A stretch of 64,000 nt of DNA from Rhizobium sp. FKL33. Lineage in GTDB: Bacteria; Pseudomonadota; Alphaproteobacteria; Rhizobiales; Rhizobiaceae. The stretch is from assembly GCF_005222915.1 (NCBI RefSeq), contig NZ_STFX01000017.1, forward strand, positions 1-64,000. The letters are read 5' to 3'. Below are positions 18,274 to 27,303 of the stretch, one piece after another (position 1 is the stretch's first letter; every line of letters starts with the position of its first letter). Below the pieces are notes generated by a model that saw only the letters and a list, made by a program, of their open reading frames with translations, did not search any database and had not been told where the DNA came from. The position numbers and the translations under genes were made by a program.

Positions 18274-19356
18274 ATGAGTGAGCCTCGCGCTGTCTCACAG
18301 CCGTCTCAGGAATTCGAAAAAGTCCTGTCGCAAAGCTCGACGCAGCTTGCGAGTTTCGACACGCATGACAAGACGCCGCTACAGAAACTGCAGCATTTCC
18401 TGCATTCCAGCCCGGCCGCTGTGCCGCTGATCGTGCTGGTGTTGTCGCTCGCCATTTTCGGCGCGATCCTCGGCGGCAAGTTTTTCTCGGCCTTCTCGCT
18501 CACCCTCATTCTCCAGCAGGTCGCCATTGTCGGCATCGTCGGCGCGGCTCAGACACTGGTGATCCTCACCGCCGGCATCGACCTCTCGGTCGGCGCGATC
18601 ATGGTCCTGTCCTCCGTGGTCATGGGCCAGTTCACCTTCCGCTACGGCTTGCCGCCGACTTTCGCCGTGATCTGTGGTCTCGCGGTCGGCGCGGCCTGCG
18701 GCTTCATCAACGGCCTGCTCGTCTCGCGCATGAAACTGCCGCCGTTCATCGTGACGCTCGGCATGTGGCAGATCGTGCTCGCCTCCAACTTCCTTTATTC
18801 GGCCAATGAGACGATCCGCGGCCAGGATATCGAGCAGAATGCCCCGATCCTGCAGTTCTTCGGCGAAAACATCCGCATCGGCGGCGCTGTGTTCACCTAT
18901 GGCGTCATCGCCATGGTGCTGCTGACCGGGCTGCTGTGGTATGTGCTCAACCGCACCGCCTGGGGCCGCCATCTCTACGCCGTGGGCGACGACCCCGATG
19001 CGGCCGAACTCGCCGGCGTCAACGTCAAGCGCATGCTGACGACCGTCTACACCTTGTCGGGTCTCATCTGCGCCTTCGCGGGCTGGGCTCTCATCGGCCG
19101 CATCGGCTCGGTGTCGCCGACCGCCGGCCAGTTCGCGAATATCGAATCCATCACTGCGGTGGTGATCGGCGGCATCTCGCTGTTCGGCGGGCGCGGTTCG
19201 ATCCTGGGCATGCTGTTCGGCGGCCTGATCGTCGGCGTCTTCTCGCTGGGCCTGCGCCTGATCGGCACCGACCCGCAATGGACCTATCTCCTCATCGGCG
19301 TGTTGATCATCACCGCCGTTGCGATCGACCAGTGGATCAGAAAGGTGGCTGGCTGA
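18274..19356 (+). CDS. frcC: fructose-type ABC transporter permease
   Basis: The 360-residue inner-membrane protein has about ten spans of the BPD_transp_2 family. Characteristic segments are GAAQTLVILTAGIDLSVGAIM and AVGDDPDAAELAGVNVKRMLTTVY (the EAA-like cytoplasmic loop that contacts the ATPase). The ATG at MSEPRAV follows GGGAGGAAGGAAG; an earlier in-frame ATG lies inside this ribosome-binding region and is rejected. It is co-transcribed with frcB after a 261-base spacer containing a stem-loop, and overlaps frcA by one base. Confidence 0.93.
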   Translation: MSEPRAVSQPSQEFEKVLSQSSTQLASFDTHDKTPLQKLQHFLHSSPAAVPLIVLVLSLAIFGAILGGKFFSAFSLTLILQQVAIVGIVGAAQTLVILTAGIDLSVGAIMVLSSVVMGQFTFRYGLPPTFAVICGLAVGAACGFINGLLVSRMKLPPFIVTLGMWQIVLASNFLYSANETIRGQDIEQNAPILQFFGENIRIGGAVFTYGVIAMVLLTGLLWYVLNRTAWGRHLYAVGDDPDAAELAGVNVKRMLTTVYTLSGLICAFAGWALIGRIGSVSPTAGQFANIESITAVVIGGISLFGGRGSILGMLFGGLIVGVFSLGLRLIGTDPQWTYLLIGVLIITAVAIDQWIRKVAG

Positions 19357-20138
19357 TGTCTCGCGAACCCATTCTCACCGCACGCGGCCTCATCAAGCGC
19401 TATGGCAAGGTGACCGCTCTCGACAGCGCTGATTTCGATCTCTATCCGGGCGAAATCCTGGCGGTCATCGGCGACAACGGCGCCGGCAAGTCCTCGCTGA
19501 TCAAGGCGCTTTCGGGCGCCGTGACCCCCGATGACGGCGAGATCCGTCTGGATGGCCAGCCTGTTCGTTTCCGCTCGCCGATCGAGGCGCGCAAGGCCGG
19601 CATCGAGACCGTCTATCAGAACCTCGCTCTGTCGCCGGCGCTGTCCATCGCCGACAACATGTTCCTCGGCCGCGAGATCCGCAAGCAGGGTCCGCTCGGC
19701 TCGGTGTTCCGCATGCTCGACCGCAAGGCGATGGAAAAGGTGGCGCGCGACAAGCTCTCCGAGCTCGGCCTGCTGACCATCCAGAACATCAACCAGGCGG
19801 TGGAAACGCTCTCGGGCGGCCAGCGCCAGGGCGTGGCCGTGGCCCGCGCCGCAGCCTTCGGCTCCAAGGTGATCATTCTCGACGAACCGACGGCTGCGCT
19901 CGGCGTCAAGGAATCGCGCCGCGTGCTGGACCTGATCCAGGATGTGAAGGCGCGCGGCCTGCCGATCGTGCTCATCTCGCACAACATGCCGCATGTCTTC
20001 GAAGTGGCGGACCGCATCCATGTCCACCGCCTCGGCAAGCGCCTCTGCGTGATCAATCCAAAAGACTACACCATGTCGGACGCCGTGGCCTTCATGACCG
20101 GCGCGAAAGCGCCGCCGGAAGCCGCGTTGGCCGCCTGA
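19356..20138 (+). CDS. frcA: fructose-type ABC transporter ATPase
   Basis: The 260-residue protein has one nucleotide-binding domain: Walker A GDNGAGKSS, signature LSGGQRQGVAVARA, Walker B VIILDEPTAALG and switch His in LISHNM. It is a single-domain protein, unlike the duplicated RbsA/MglA ATPases, and this fits FrcA. TGATG overlap with frcC shows coupling. In Sinorhizobium a kinase gene frcK follows; here a terminator and pyrC follow, so fructose phosphorylation must be encoded elsewhere. Confidence 0.93.
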   Translation: MSREPILTARGLIKRYGKVTALDSADFDLYPGEILAVIGDNGAGKSSLIKALSGAVTPDDGEIRLDGQPVRFRSPIEARKAGIETVYQNLALSPALSIADNMFLGREIRKQGPLGSVFRMLDRKAMEKVARDKLSELGLLTIQNINQAVETLSGGQRQGVAVARAAAFGSKVIILDEPTAALGVKESRRVLDLIQDVKARGLPIVLISHNMPHVFEVADRIHVHRLGKRLCVINPKDYTMSDAVAFMTGAKAPPEAALAA

Positions 20139-20160
20139 TTTCCTTCCAAGGACTTTTTGA

Positions 20161-20192
20161 ACGCCCGCCTCCACAGCGGGCGTTTCTTTTTG
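20161..20192 (+). terminator. intrinsic terminator after frcA
   Basis: ACGCCCGC-CTCCACA-GCGGGCGT is followed by TTCTTTTTG. It closes the frcBCA unit 22 bases after the stop codon. Confidence 0.8.
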
Positions 20193-20285
20193 TCCGCCGA
20201 ACTTCTCGCGGTCTCAGGCGTTGCGCGCTCTGCGGCGTCGCGTTATGGCCGTGTCCATCCCTTCTCTCTTTCGGAACCTCTGACG

Positions 20286-21326
20286 ATGACCGAGATCACC
20301 CTGCGCCGCCCCGACGACTGGCATCTGCACCTGCGCGACGGCGATATGCTCAACGCGGTGCTGCCCTATACATCCAGGCATTTCGCTCGCGCGATCATCA
20401 TGCCCAATCTGGTCCCGCCCGTGGTGACGACGGCCGACGCGCGCGCCTATCGCGACCGCATACTGGCCGCAAAGCCGGAACATCACCATTTCGAACCGTT
20501 GATGACCCTCTACCTGACTGAGGGAACAGATCCGGACGATCTCGAGGAGGCGCACCGCTCGGGGCTCGTGACGGCAGCCAAGCTCTATCCGGCCGGCGCC
20601 ACCACCAATTCCCATTCCGGTGTGCGCGACATGGACAAGGCCATGCCGGTGTTCGAGCGCATGGCCAAGATCGGCCTGCCGCTCTGCGTGCATGGCGAGG
20701 TGACTTCCTCGGACGTCGATATTTTCGACCGTGAAGCCGTGTTCATCGAAACGGTGCTCGATCCCCTCCGGACGCGCCTGCCGGAACTGAAAGTGACGAT
20801 GGAGCATGTGACGACCCAGGACGGCGTCGACTATATCGCCGCCTCCAAGGCCAATCTGGCCGGCTCGATCACCACCCATCACCTGATCATCAACCGCAAC
20901 GCCATCCTCGCCGGCGGCATCCGGCCGCATTATTACTGCCTGCCGGTCGCCAAGCGCGAAAGCCACCGTCAGGCGCTGCGCAAGGCGGCGACCTCGGGCA
21001 ACGCCAAATTCTTCCTCGGCACCGATTCCGCCCCGCATGTCGATCCGCTCAAGGAATGCGCCTGCGGCTGCGCCGGCTGCTTCACGTCGATCAATACGAT
21101 GAGCTGCCTGGCGCATGTGTTCGAACAGGAAAATGCCCTCGACAAGCTCGAAGCCTTCGCCTCGCTCAATGGTCCGGCCTGGTACGGTCTGGCGCCGAAC
21201 GAGGAGCGCATCACGCTGGTCAAGCGCGCGGAGAAGGTGGAGTTCCCTTCGAAGATCGAAACCGCGGCGGGACCGGTGACGGTGTTCGACCCGATGTTCG
21301 ACATCTATTGGGAAGTCACGCCCTGA
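20286..21326 (+). CDS. pyrC: dihydroorotase (class II, PyrC type)
   Basis: PyrC cyclises carbamoyl-aspartate to dihydroorotate in pyrimidine synthesis. The 346-residue TIM-barrel protein shows zinc ligands in [10 protein letters not shown], the carboxylated lysine in [16 protein letters not shown], His in LCVHGEV and HVTTQDGVD, and Asp in [11 protein letters not shown]. The start was taken at MTEITLRRP because the frame upstream crosses the frc terminator. pyrE, a later step of the pathway, lies 10 kb downstream but is not co-transcribed. Confidence 0.96.
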   Translation: MTEITLRRPDDWHLHLRDGDMLNAVLPYTSRHFARAIIMPNLVPPVVTTADARAYRDRILAAKPEHHHFEPLMTLYLTEGTDPDDLEEAHRSGLVTAAKLYPAGATTNSHSGVRDMDKAMPVFERMAKIGLPLCVHGEVTSSDVDIFDREAVFIETVLDPLRTRLPELKVTMEHVTTQDGVDYIAASKANLAGSITTHHLIINRNAILAGGIRPHYYCLPVAKRESHRQALRKAATSGNAKFFLGTDSAPHVDPLKECACGCAGCFTSINTMSCLAHVFEQENALDKLEAFASLNGPAWYGLAPNEERITLVKRAEKVEFPSKIETAAGPVTVFDPMFDIYWEVTP

Positions 21327-21731
21327 TCAGGCGCGCTCGATGTCCGTCCGGCTGAAATCTTCGCCCTTGAACATGAGCGGCAGCCGGTAGTGACGCGCGG
21401 CCGCATAGGCGAAGCAATCCCCGAAATTCAGCGCCGCCGGATGCCGCCCCTTGCCGAAATCGCGATGGGCGGCGATGGCGGTCGGGGTCATATCGGCGGA
21501 GATGGGAACCAGGGCGATCGACGCTTCGGTCAGGAGAGTTTGGACGAAGCCATAGGCGTCGTCATGGCTGAGTTTGAGGATACGCGCCACATTGATAGCG
21601 GCTTCCCAAACAGCGAGCGGCGAAGTCGCACGCTGTGGCGCGTCCTTCATCTTCAGTGCGAAAGCGGCGGCTTCAGCTTCATCCGTCAGCATGGCGCAGA
21701 GCGCGGAGGCGTCTATGAACATCGTCGTCAC
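21327..21731 (-). CDS. vapC: VapC family PIN-domain toxin (ribonuclease)
   Basis: The 134-residue PIN-domain protein should cleave RNA, often tRNA, when freed from its antitoxin. The acidic metal-binding residues are in place: Asp7 (MFIDASAL), Glu43 (AVWEAAIN) and Asp105 (NFGDCFAYAAA), so the nuclease looks intact. It starts with an ATGA overlap on the antitoxin gene. The pair sits between pyrC and bolA and abuts the pyrC stop codon directly, consistent with later insertion into a core-gene region. Confidence 0.92.
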   Translation of the reverse strand: MTTMFIDASALCAMLTDEAEAAAFALKMKDAPQRATSPLAVWEAAINVARILKLSHDDAYGFVQTLLTEASIALVPISADMTPTAIAAHRDFGKGRHPAALNFGDCFAYAAARHYRLPLMFKGEDFSRTDIERA

Positions 21732-21964
21732 TCATAGAGGCTGTCTCTGAAGGACTTGTCGACCGGAAACCCCTCGTCGGGATTGCCCGTGGCGCGTGCG
21801 CGCCGGCAGAGAGCGACGACAATATCAACCAACGCGTCGTCGCCTTCGCGCCGCAATTCATTGCGGAGTGCCTGGCGGACAACCTCTTCCTTCGACTGCT
21901 GGCGGCGTTCCGCCAGCGCTTCGGCTAGAGCATCGATTTCTATATCGGCGCCATCAAGTGCCAT
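21728..21964 (-). CDS. vapB: VapB-type antitoxin
   Basis: The 78-residue protein belongs by appearance to the short antitoxins of the PSK_trans_fac/Rv0623 type. It has an N-terminal helical DNA-binding part (EIDALAEALAERRQQSKEEVVRQALRNE) and a C-terminal tail that neutralises VapC (PVDKSFRDSLYE). The start at MALDGADI follows GGAGGCGGGTA. It precedes and overlaps vapC by four bases. A perfect inverted repeat covering the start region is the likely autoregulatory operator. Confidence 0.87.
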   Translation of the reverse strand: MALDGADIEIDALAEALAERRQQSKEEVVRQALRNELRREGDDALVDIVVALCRRARATGNPDEGFPVDKSFRDSLYE

Positions 21965-21971
21965 TACCCGC

Positions 21972-21989
21972 CTCCGGTTCAGACCGGAG
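21972..21989 (-). promoter_or_regulatory. VapBC autoregulatory operator
   Basis: CTCCGGT-TCAG-ACCGGAG is a perfect 7-bp dyad 8 bases upstream of vapB. Its proximal arm contains the GGAG of the ribosome-binding site, and a TATTCT-type -10 lies just upstream, so VapBC binding would block its own transcription. Confidence 0.7.
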
Positions 21990-22026
21990 AATAGCACAGG
22001 CGATGGGCTTGATCCAATCGTCTCGA

Positions 22027-22290
22027 CTAACCCTTGCCCACCTCGATCGCCAGCGCGTGCAGTCCCTCGTCGAATCCGAAGGCGAGCGCGGCGTTGATGG
22101 CGCGGTGCTGGTTGACCCGGCTCATGCCGGAAAGCGTCTCGGCGGTGATGCGGATGCGGAAATGGGTCTGGCCCGTGGCGGCGGCTTCCGGGTTGTGGCC
22201 GGCATGCATGCGGCTCTCATTGACGACCTCCAGCCGAGAGGGCGAGAATTCGGCTTTGAGCGCCGCTTCGATCTTGTTTTGGAGGGTCAT
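22027..22290 (-). CDS. bolA: BolA family protein
   Basis: The 87-residue protein has the BolA fold with SRLEVVNESRMHAGHNPEA, the conserved helix-turn-helix segment TLSGMSRVNQHRAINAAL and the invariant late His in GLHALAIEVGKG. BolA proteins pair with monothiol glutaredoxins to bind Fe-S clusters and act in iron homeostasis and morphology. The start at MTLQNKIEAAL was chosen by family alignment. It is divergent from the DnaJ-domain gene 92 bases away, a conserved rhizobial arrangement. Confidence 0.93.
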   Translation of the reverse strand: MTLQNKIEAALKAEFSPSRLEVVNESRMHAGHNPEAAATGQTHFRIRITAETLSGMSRVNQHRAINAALAFGFDEGLHALAIEVGKG

Positions 22291-22382
22291 GGCCAACTCG
22301 CGAAAAATACTCTCACAAAGCCAAGAACTTTCCGATTTGTCAATTCTTGAAAGCGGATGGGCCGAAGACCCATAATGAGCGG

Positions 22383-22997
22383 ATGAAACTCGACTCAAAA
22401 TACTTCGACTCGATCCGGTCCAAGCGCTCCAAGGGTGCGCGGGTCGAGGAAAAACCCGACAAGCCGACCTGCCAATGGGACGGATGCGACGCGCCCGGCG
22501 TCCATCGCGCCCCCGTGGGCCGCAACGCCGAGGGCAAGTATTTCATGTTCTGCTTCGAGCACGTCAAGGAATACAACAAGGGCTACAATTACTTCTCCGG
22601 CCTGTCCGACACCGAGGTCGCCCGCTATCAGAAGGAGGCGGTGACCGGAAACCGCCCGACCTGGACCATCGGCGTCAACAAGAACGCCAAATGGGCGCCG
22701 ACCATGAACGATGCGCGCGCCAGCGCCGCCCGCATGCGCGATCCGTTCGGCTTCGCCGCCTGGCGCCAGACCAAGCCCGAGCCGCGCGAACGCAAGCTGA
22801 AGCCGCTCGAAGGCAAAGCCTTTGAGACGCTCGGGCTCGCCAGCAACGCCACCTCGAGCGACATCAAGTCGCGCTACAAGGAATTGGTGAAGAAACACCA
22901 TCCTGACGCAAATGGAGGCGATCGCGGCTCGGAAGAGCGCTTCCGTTCTGTCGTTCAGGCTTATCAGTTGCTCAAACAGGCGGGCTTCTGCTCCTGA
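22383..22997 (+). CDS. DnaJ-domain protein
   Basis: The 204-residue protein ends in a J domain (about 145-204): AFETLGLASNATSSDIKSRY, then KKHHPDANGG with the HPD tripeptide that stimulates DnaK, then ERFRSVVQAYQLL. The N-terminal part has a possible metal site (CQWDGC and MFCFEHV) and no G/F or zinc-finger regions, so it is a class C J protein. Its substrate is unknown. It sits immediately upstream of cobS, as in many rhizobia. Confidence 0.92.
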   Translation: MKLDSKYFDSIRSKRSKGARVEEKPDKPTCQWDGCDAPGVHRAPVGRNAEGKYFMFCFEHVKEYNKGYNYFSGLSDTEVARYQKEAVTGNRPTWTIGVNKNAKWAPTMNDARASAARMRDPFGFAAWRQTKPEPRERKLKPLEGKAFETLGLASNATSSDIKSRYKELVKKHHPDANGGDRGSEERFRSVVQAYQLLKQAGFCS

Positions 22998-23140
22998 CCC
23001 AGTCAGCGAACACGTATAACGACCCGCGTCGCGGCGCTTTTTCAGGCGTCCGCGAGCATTGATTAATTCGTCGCCTCGGCCTAGGACAATGCCCGAGGAA
23101 TTTTGCGGCCGAACTCCCCGACGGCCGCGTTGGAGAGATG

Positions 23141-24130
23141 ATGAGCAAGATTGACGTAGATATTGTGAAGCTTCCCGACACCACCGTTTCCGTGCGGGAC
23201 GTTTTCGGCATCGATTCCGATATTCGCGTGCCGGCCTATAGCGAAACCGACGCCCATGTGCCGGACCTCGATCCGGATTACCTTTTCGACCGCGACACGA
23301 CGCTGGCGATCCTGGCGGGCTTCGCCCATAACCGCCGCGTGATGGTCTCGGGTTATCACGGCACCGGCAAGTCGACCCATATCGAACAGGTCGCCGCCCG
23401 CCTCAACTGGCCCTGCATCCGCGTCAACCTCGACAGCCATGTCAGCCGCATCGATCTCGTCGGCAAGGACGCGATCGTGCTGAAGGACGGCAAGCAGATC
23501 ACCGAATTCAAGGACGGCATCCTGCCCTGGGCCTATCAGCACAATGTCGCGCTGGTGTTCGACGAATATGACGCCGGCCGTCCGGACGTGATGTTCGTGA
23601 TCCAGCGCGTGCTGGAATCGTCGGGCCGCCTGACGCTGCTCGACCAGAGCCGCGTCATCCGTCCCCACCCGGCCTTCCGCCTGTTCGCGACGGCCAACAC
23701 CGTCGGTCTCGGCGACACGACCGGCCTCTATCACGGCACGCAGCAGATCAACCAGGCGCAGATGGACCGCTGGTCGATCGTCACCACGCTCAACTATCTG
23801 CCCTTCGAGCATGAAGTGAACATCGTCACCGCCAAGGTGAGGCAGCTGGAAGCCGGCAAGGGCCGCGACACGATCGCCAAGATGGTGCGCGTCGCCGAAC
23901 TCACCCGCGCCGCCTTCATCAATGGCGATCTCTCGACGGTCATGAGCCCGCGCACCGTGATCAGCTGGGCCGAAAACGCCGCGATCTTCGGCGACGTCGC
24001 CTTCGCCTTCCGCGTGACCTTCCTCAACAAATGCGACGATCTCGAGCGCGCGCTGGTGGCTGAACAGTATCAGCGCGTCTTCGGCGTCGAGCTCAAGGAA
24101 AGCGCGGCCAATCTGGTCCTGAGCGCCTGA
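23141..24130 (+). CDS. cobS: aerobic cobaltochelatase subunit CobS
   Basis: CobS is the AAA+ ATPase subunit of the CobNST complex that inserts cobalt into hydrogenobyrinate a,c-diamide in aerobic cobalamin synthesis. The 329-residue protein shows Walker [10 protein letters not shown] (about 71-79), Walker [12 protein letters not shown] and sensor-like [14 protein letters not shown] precedes the second of two adjacent ATGs, which was chosen. cobT follows after 10 bases. CobN is not in the window. Confidence 0.95.
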   Translation: MSKIDVDIVKLPDTTVSVRDVFGIDSDIRVPAYSETDAHVPDLDPDYLFDRDTTLAILAGFAHNRRVMVSGYHGTGKSTHIEQVAARLNWPCIRVNLDSHVSRIDLVGKDAIVLKDGKQITEFKDGILPWAYQHNVALVFDEYDAGRPDVMFVIQRVLESSGRLTLLDQSRVIRPHPAFRLFATANTVGLGDTTGLYHGTQQINQAQMDRWSIVTTLNYLPFEHEVNIVTAKVRQLEAGKGRDTIAKMVRVAELTRAAFINGDLSTVMSPRTVISWAENAAIFGDVAFAFRVTFLNKCDDLERALVAEQYQRVFGVELKESAANLVLSA

Positions 24131-24140
24131 GGTCGATCCG

Positions 24141-26039
24141 ATGGCTGGACCGGGCGACAATTCCAAGGCGAGGCCGGGCGCGGCCGTCGATCTCGAACCC
24201 TTCCGCCGGGCGCTGACGGGCTGCATCCGCTCGGTGGCGGAATCGGCTGAAGTCGAGGTGGCCTTCGCCAATGACCGCCCGGGCTTCGCCGGCGACCGCA
24301 TGCGGCTGCCGGAGCTTTCCAAGCGTCCGACCGCGCAGGAACTCGCAATCGTGCGCGGGCTCGGCGATTCCATGGCGCTGCGCAAGGCCTGCCATGACGA
24401 GAAGCTGCACACGCAGTTTGCGCCGCAGGGGCAGGACGCCCGCGCCATCTACGACGCGGTCGAGCAGGCCCGCGTCGAAGCGCTCGGCGCGAGCCGCATG
24501 GCCGGCATGGCCGCCAATCTCTCCTCCATGCTGTCGGACAAATACGCCCGCGCCAATTTCCGCGGCGTCTCCCAGCGCCAGGACGCGCCGATCGAAGAGG
24601 CGATGTCGCTCTATGTGCGCGAAGCCCTGACCGGCGAGAGGCCGCCGGAAAGCGCCGGCCCCGTTCTCGATCTCTGGCGCGACTTCTTCAATGAGACCGC
24701 CGAGCGCGAGGTCGGCTCGCTGAAGAACGTCATCGACGACCAGGAGGGATTTGCCCGGGTCGTCAGGTCGATGCTGGCCTCGATGCAGCTCGCCGAGGAT
24801 ATCTCCAACGAAACGGCCGAGCCCGACGAGGATGAGTCCACGTCCGAGGAAGAGCAGCCGCGCAGCCAGGAGCAGAACGAGGAAGAAAACGAGGAAGAGG
24901 CAGGAACCGAAGAGGCTCCCGCCGAGGAGAACGAAGCCGCCGACGAACAGCTCGAACAGGGCGAGACCGACGGCGCCGAGATCTCCGAAGACGACCTCAT
25001 GGAGGAGTCCGATGAGGATTCCGAGACCCCCGGCGAGGTCAAGCGGCCCAACAATCCGCTGTCGGATCTCAACGAGAAGGTCGACTACACCGTTTTCACC
25101 CAGGAATTCGACGAGGAAATCTCCGCCGATGAGCTGTGCGACGAAGCCGAGCTCGATCGTCTCCGGGCGTTTCTCGACAAGCAGCTCGCCCATCTCCAGG
25201 GCGCGGTCGGCCGTCTCGCCAACAAGCTGCAGCGCCGGCTGATGGCGCAGCAGAACCGCTCCTGGGATTTCGATCTCGAGGAGGGCTATCTCGACAGCGC
25301 CCGGCTGGTGCGCATGGTGATCGACCCCATGCAGCCGCTGTCCTTCAAGATGGAGCGCGACACAAAATTCCGCGACACCGTGGTCAGCCTGGTGATCGAC
25401 AATTCCGGCTCGATGCGCGGTCGCCCGATCACGGTCGCCGCCACCTGCGCCGATATTCTCGCTCGCACGCTGGAGCGCTGCGGCGTGAAAGTCGAGATCC
25501 TCGGCTTCACCACCAAGGCCTGGAAGGGCGGCCAGAGCCGCGAGAAGTGGCTGGCGAGCGGCAAGCCGCCGCAGCCGGGCCGCCTCAACGATCTCCGCCA
25601 TATCGTCTATAAGTCGGCGGACGCCCCCTGGCGCCGCGCCAAGCGCAATCTCGGCCTGATGATGCGCGAAGGCCTGCTCAAGGAAAACATCGACGGCGAG
25701 GCGCTGATCTGGGCGCATAACCGCCTGCTCGGCCGGCCCGAACAGCGCAAGATCATGATGATGATCTCCGACGGCGCGCCGGTCGACGATTCCACCCTGT
25801 CGGTCAATCCCGGCAACTATCTGGAGCGGCACCTGCGCGCGGTGATCGAGGAGATCGAAACCAAGTCGCCGGTCGAGCTTCTGGCCATCGGCATCGGTCA
25901 CGACGTCACCCGCTATTATCGCAAGGCGGTGACGATCATCGATGCGGACGAACTGGCGGGCGCGATGACCGAGCAATTGGCGGCATTGTTCGCCGACGAG
26001 GCGGAACAGGCGCGCGGCGCAAAGCGTAAGGGCCGGTAA
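24141..26039 (+). CDS. cobT: aerobic cobaltochelatase subunit CobT
   Basis: CobT partners CobS as the MIDAS/vWA protein of the cobalt chelatase. The 632-residue protein has an N-terminal domain, a very acidic low-complexity linker (about 220-330, Glu/Asp-rich) and a C-terminal vWA domain with the MIDAS motif DNSGSMRG followed by [10 protein letters not shown]-type helices and a late [13 protein letters not shown]. The acidic linker is a normal family trait. It is coupled to cobS with a 10-base gap. Confidence 0.95.
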   Translation: MAGPGDNSKARPGAAVDLEPFRRALTGCIRSVAESAEVEVAFANDRPGFAGDRMRLPELSKRPTAQELAIVRGLGDSMALRKACHDEKLHTQFAPQGQDARAIYDAVEQARVEALGASRMAGMAANLSSMLSDKYARANFRGVSQRQDAPIEEAMSLYVREALTGERPPESAGPVLDLWRDFFNETAEREVGSLKNVIDDQEGFARVVRSMLASMQLAEDISNETAEPDEDESTSEEEQPRSQEQNEEENEEEAGTEEAPAEENEAADEQLEQGETDGAEISEDDLMEESDEDSETPGEVKRPNNPLSDLNEKVDYTVFTQEFDEEISADELCDEAELDRLRAFLDKQLAHLQGAVGRLANKLQRRLMAQQNRSWDFDLEEGYLDSARLVRMVIDPMQPLSFKMERDTKFRDTVVSLVIDNSGSMRGRPITVAATCADILARTLERCGVKVEILGFTTKAWKGGQSREKWLASGKPPQPGRLNDLRHIVYKSADAPWRRAKRNLGLMMREGLLKENIDGEALIWAHNRLLGRPEQRKIMMMISDGAPVDDSTLSVNPGNYLERHLRAVIEEIETKSPVELLAIGIGHDVTRYYRKAVTIIDADELAGAMTEQLAALFADEAEQARGAKRKGR

Positions 26040-26073
26040 GCCGGCCCTGAACCCTTACGGATAGGAAGCCGCC

Positions 26074-27090
26074 TTGGCGTCGAAAAAACTGCTCTCGCTT
26101 CTGGCTTACCTGCCCTTCGTCATCGCCGGGCTCGGCTTTCCCATGGCCTTCGGCGGACGACCTGCGGAGACCGGCCAGCTCTTGCCGGTCAAGGCCATGG
26201 CGATCTCGGAATTCCGACCCGGCGCGGGCAAACTGTTCGGCCGACTGGAGTTCATGGGCGGATTGTCGCTTGCAACGCCCAAGGGCGAAATGGGGGCCGT
26301 CTCCTCCATCCGCCTCATCGATGGCGGCAAGCGCTTCATCTCGGTGATGGACACCGGCCATTGGGCCACCGGCGCGATCGATCGCGACGGCAAGGGCGCG
26401 CTCTCGGGTGTTTCCGATTACCGCATCTACGACATGCTCGGCCGCAATGGCCGGCCCGGCGACAAGCAGCATATGGACGCCGAAGGCATGGCGCTCGATG
26501 AGAGCCATGTCTATGTCAGCTATGAGGGCGATCACCGCATCGACGCCTATCCGCGGCCCGGTTTCGAGACGGCCAAGCCGGTGTCGACCGAGCGCCCTGT
26601 GCTCACCGCCGGCCGGCTGAGAAACAATGGCGGCATGGAAACCTTGCTGAAGGCGCCGGATGACAGCGCGCTCCAAGGCGCACTGTTCTACGTCGCGGAG
26701 CGCAGCTACGACCGCATGGGCAATTTCATCGCCGGCGTGCAATCGGGTTCTTTGAAGGGCAATTTCTCGATCGAACGGGCGGCGCCCTATGACGTCACCG
26801 ACGGCGTCGTGCTGGACGATGGCAGCTTCCTGCTGCTCGAACGGAAGTTCGGTCTGCAGTCGGGCATCGGCATGCGCATCCGCCGCTTCAAGCTCGACGA
26901 CATCAAGCCCGGCGCGCTGGTGAAAGGCGATGTCGTGATGGAAGGCGTGTTTCCCGCCCAGATCGACAATATGGAAGGCATCGACGCCTACAAGGCCGAC
27001 GATGGTTCGACGCGGCTGATCGTCATCTCCGACGATAATCACAACCTGCTCGAACGCAATCTGATGCTGGAATTCAAGCTGATGCCGTAA
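26074..27090 (+). CDS. esterase-like phytase family protein
   Basis: The 338-residue protein starts at TTG behind ATAGGAAG and has an N-terminal hydrophobic signal or anchor (about 5-27). The body resembles the phytase-like esterase family: FSPAG-like loops are absent, but SSIRLIDGGKRFISVMDTG, DAEGMALDESHVYVSYEGDHRI and DNMEGIDAYKADDGSTRLIVISDDN show the repeated D-x-EG beta-propeller pattern of that family. It lies 34 bases after cobT and may be co-transcribed. Substrate unknown. Confidence 0.78.
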   Translation: MASKKLLSLLAYLPFVIAGLGFPMAFGGRPAETGQLLPVKAMAISEFRPGAGKLFGRLEFMGGLSLATPKGEMGAVSSIRLIDGGKRFISVMDTGHWATGAIDRDGKGALSGVSDYRIYDMLGRNGRPGDKQHMDAEGMALDESHVYVSYEGDHRIDAYPRPGFETAKPVSTERPVLTAGRLRNNGGMETLLKAPDDSALQGALFYVAERSYDRMGNFIAGVQSGSLKGNFSIERAAPYDVTDGVVLDDGSFLLLERKFGLQSGIGMRIRRFKLDDIKPGALVKGDVVMEGVFPAQIDNMEGIDAYKADDGSTRLIVISDDNHNLLERNLMLEFKLMP

Positions 27091-27303
27091 GGCGCGGCGA
27101 CGCCATTTCTTTGCATTTGCGAAATTATGGATGCCGCACTGCGGGAAAAGGTCTAAGATGGACAGTGCAGGCGCTTCGGCCGCCTGCCGCATTCGGCGCC
27201 GCGCTCAGGCGCGCGTCTATCATTCAGTAACATTGCGTTGCTAAGCTTGCACAACGGCCTGCGCTCTCGCAGCGCAGCAAGATTCGAAAATCGGGGCGGC
27301 AAG

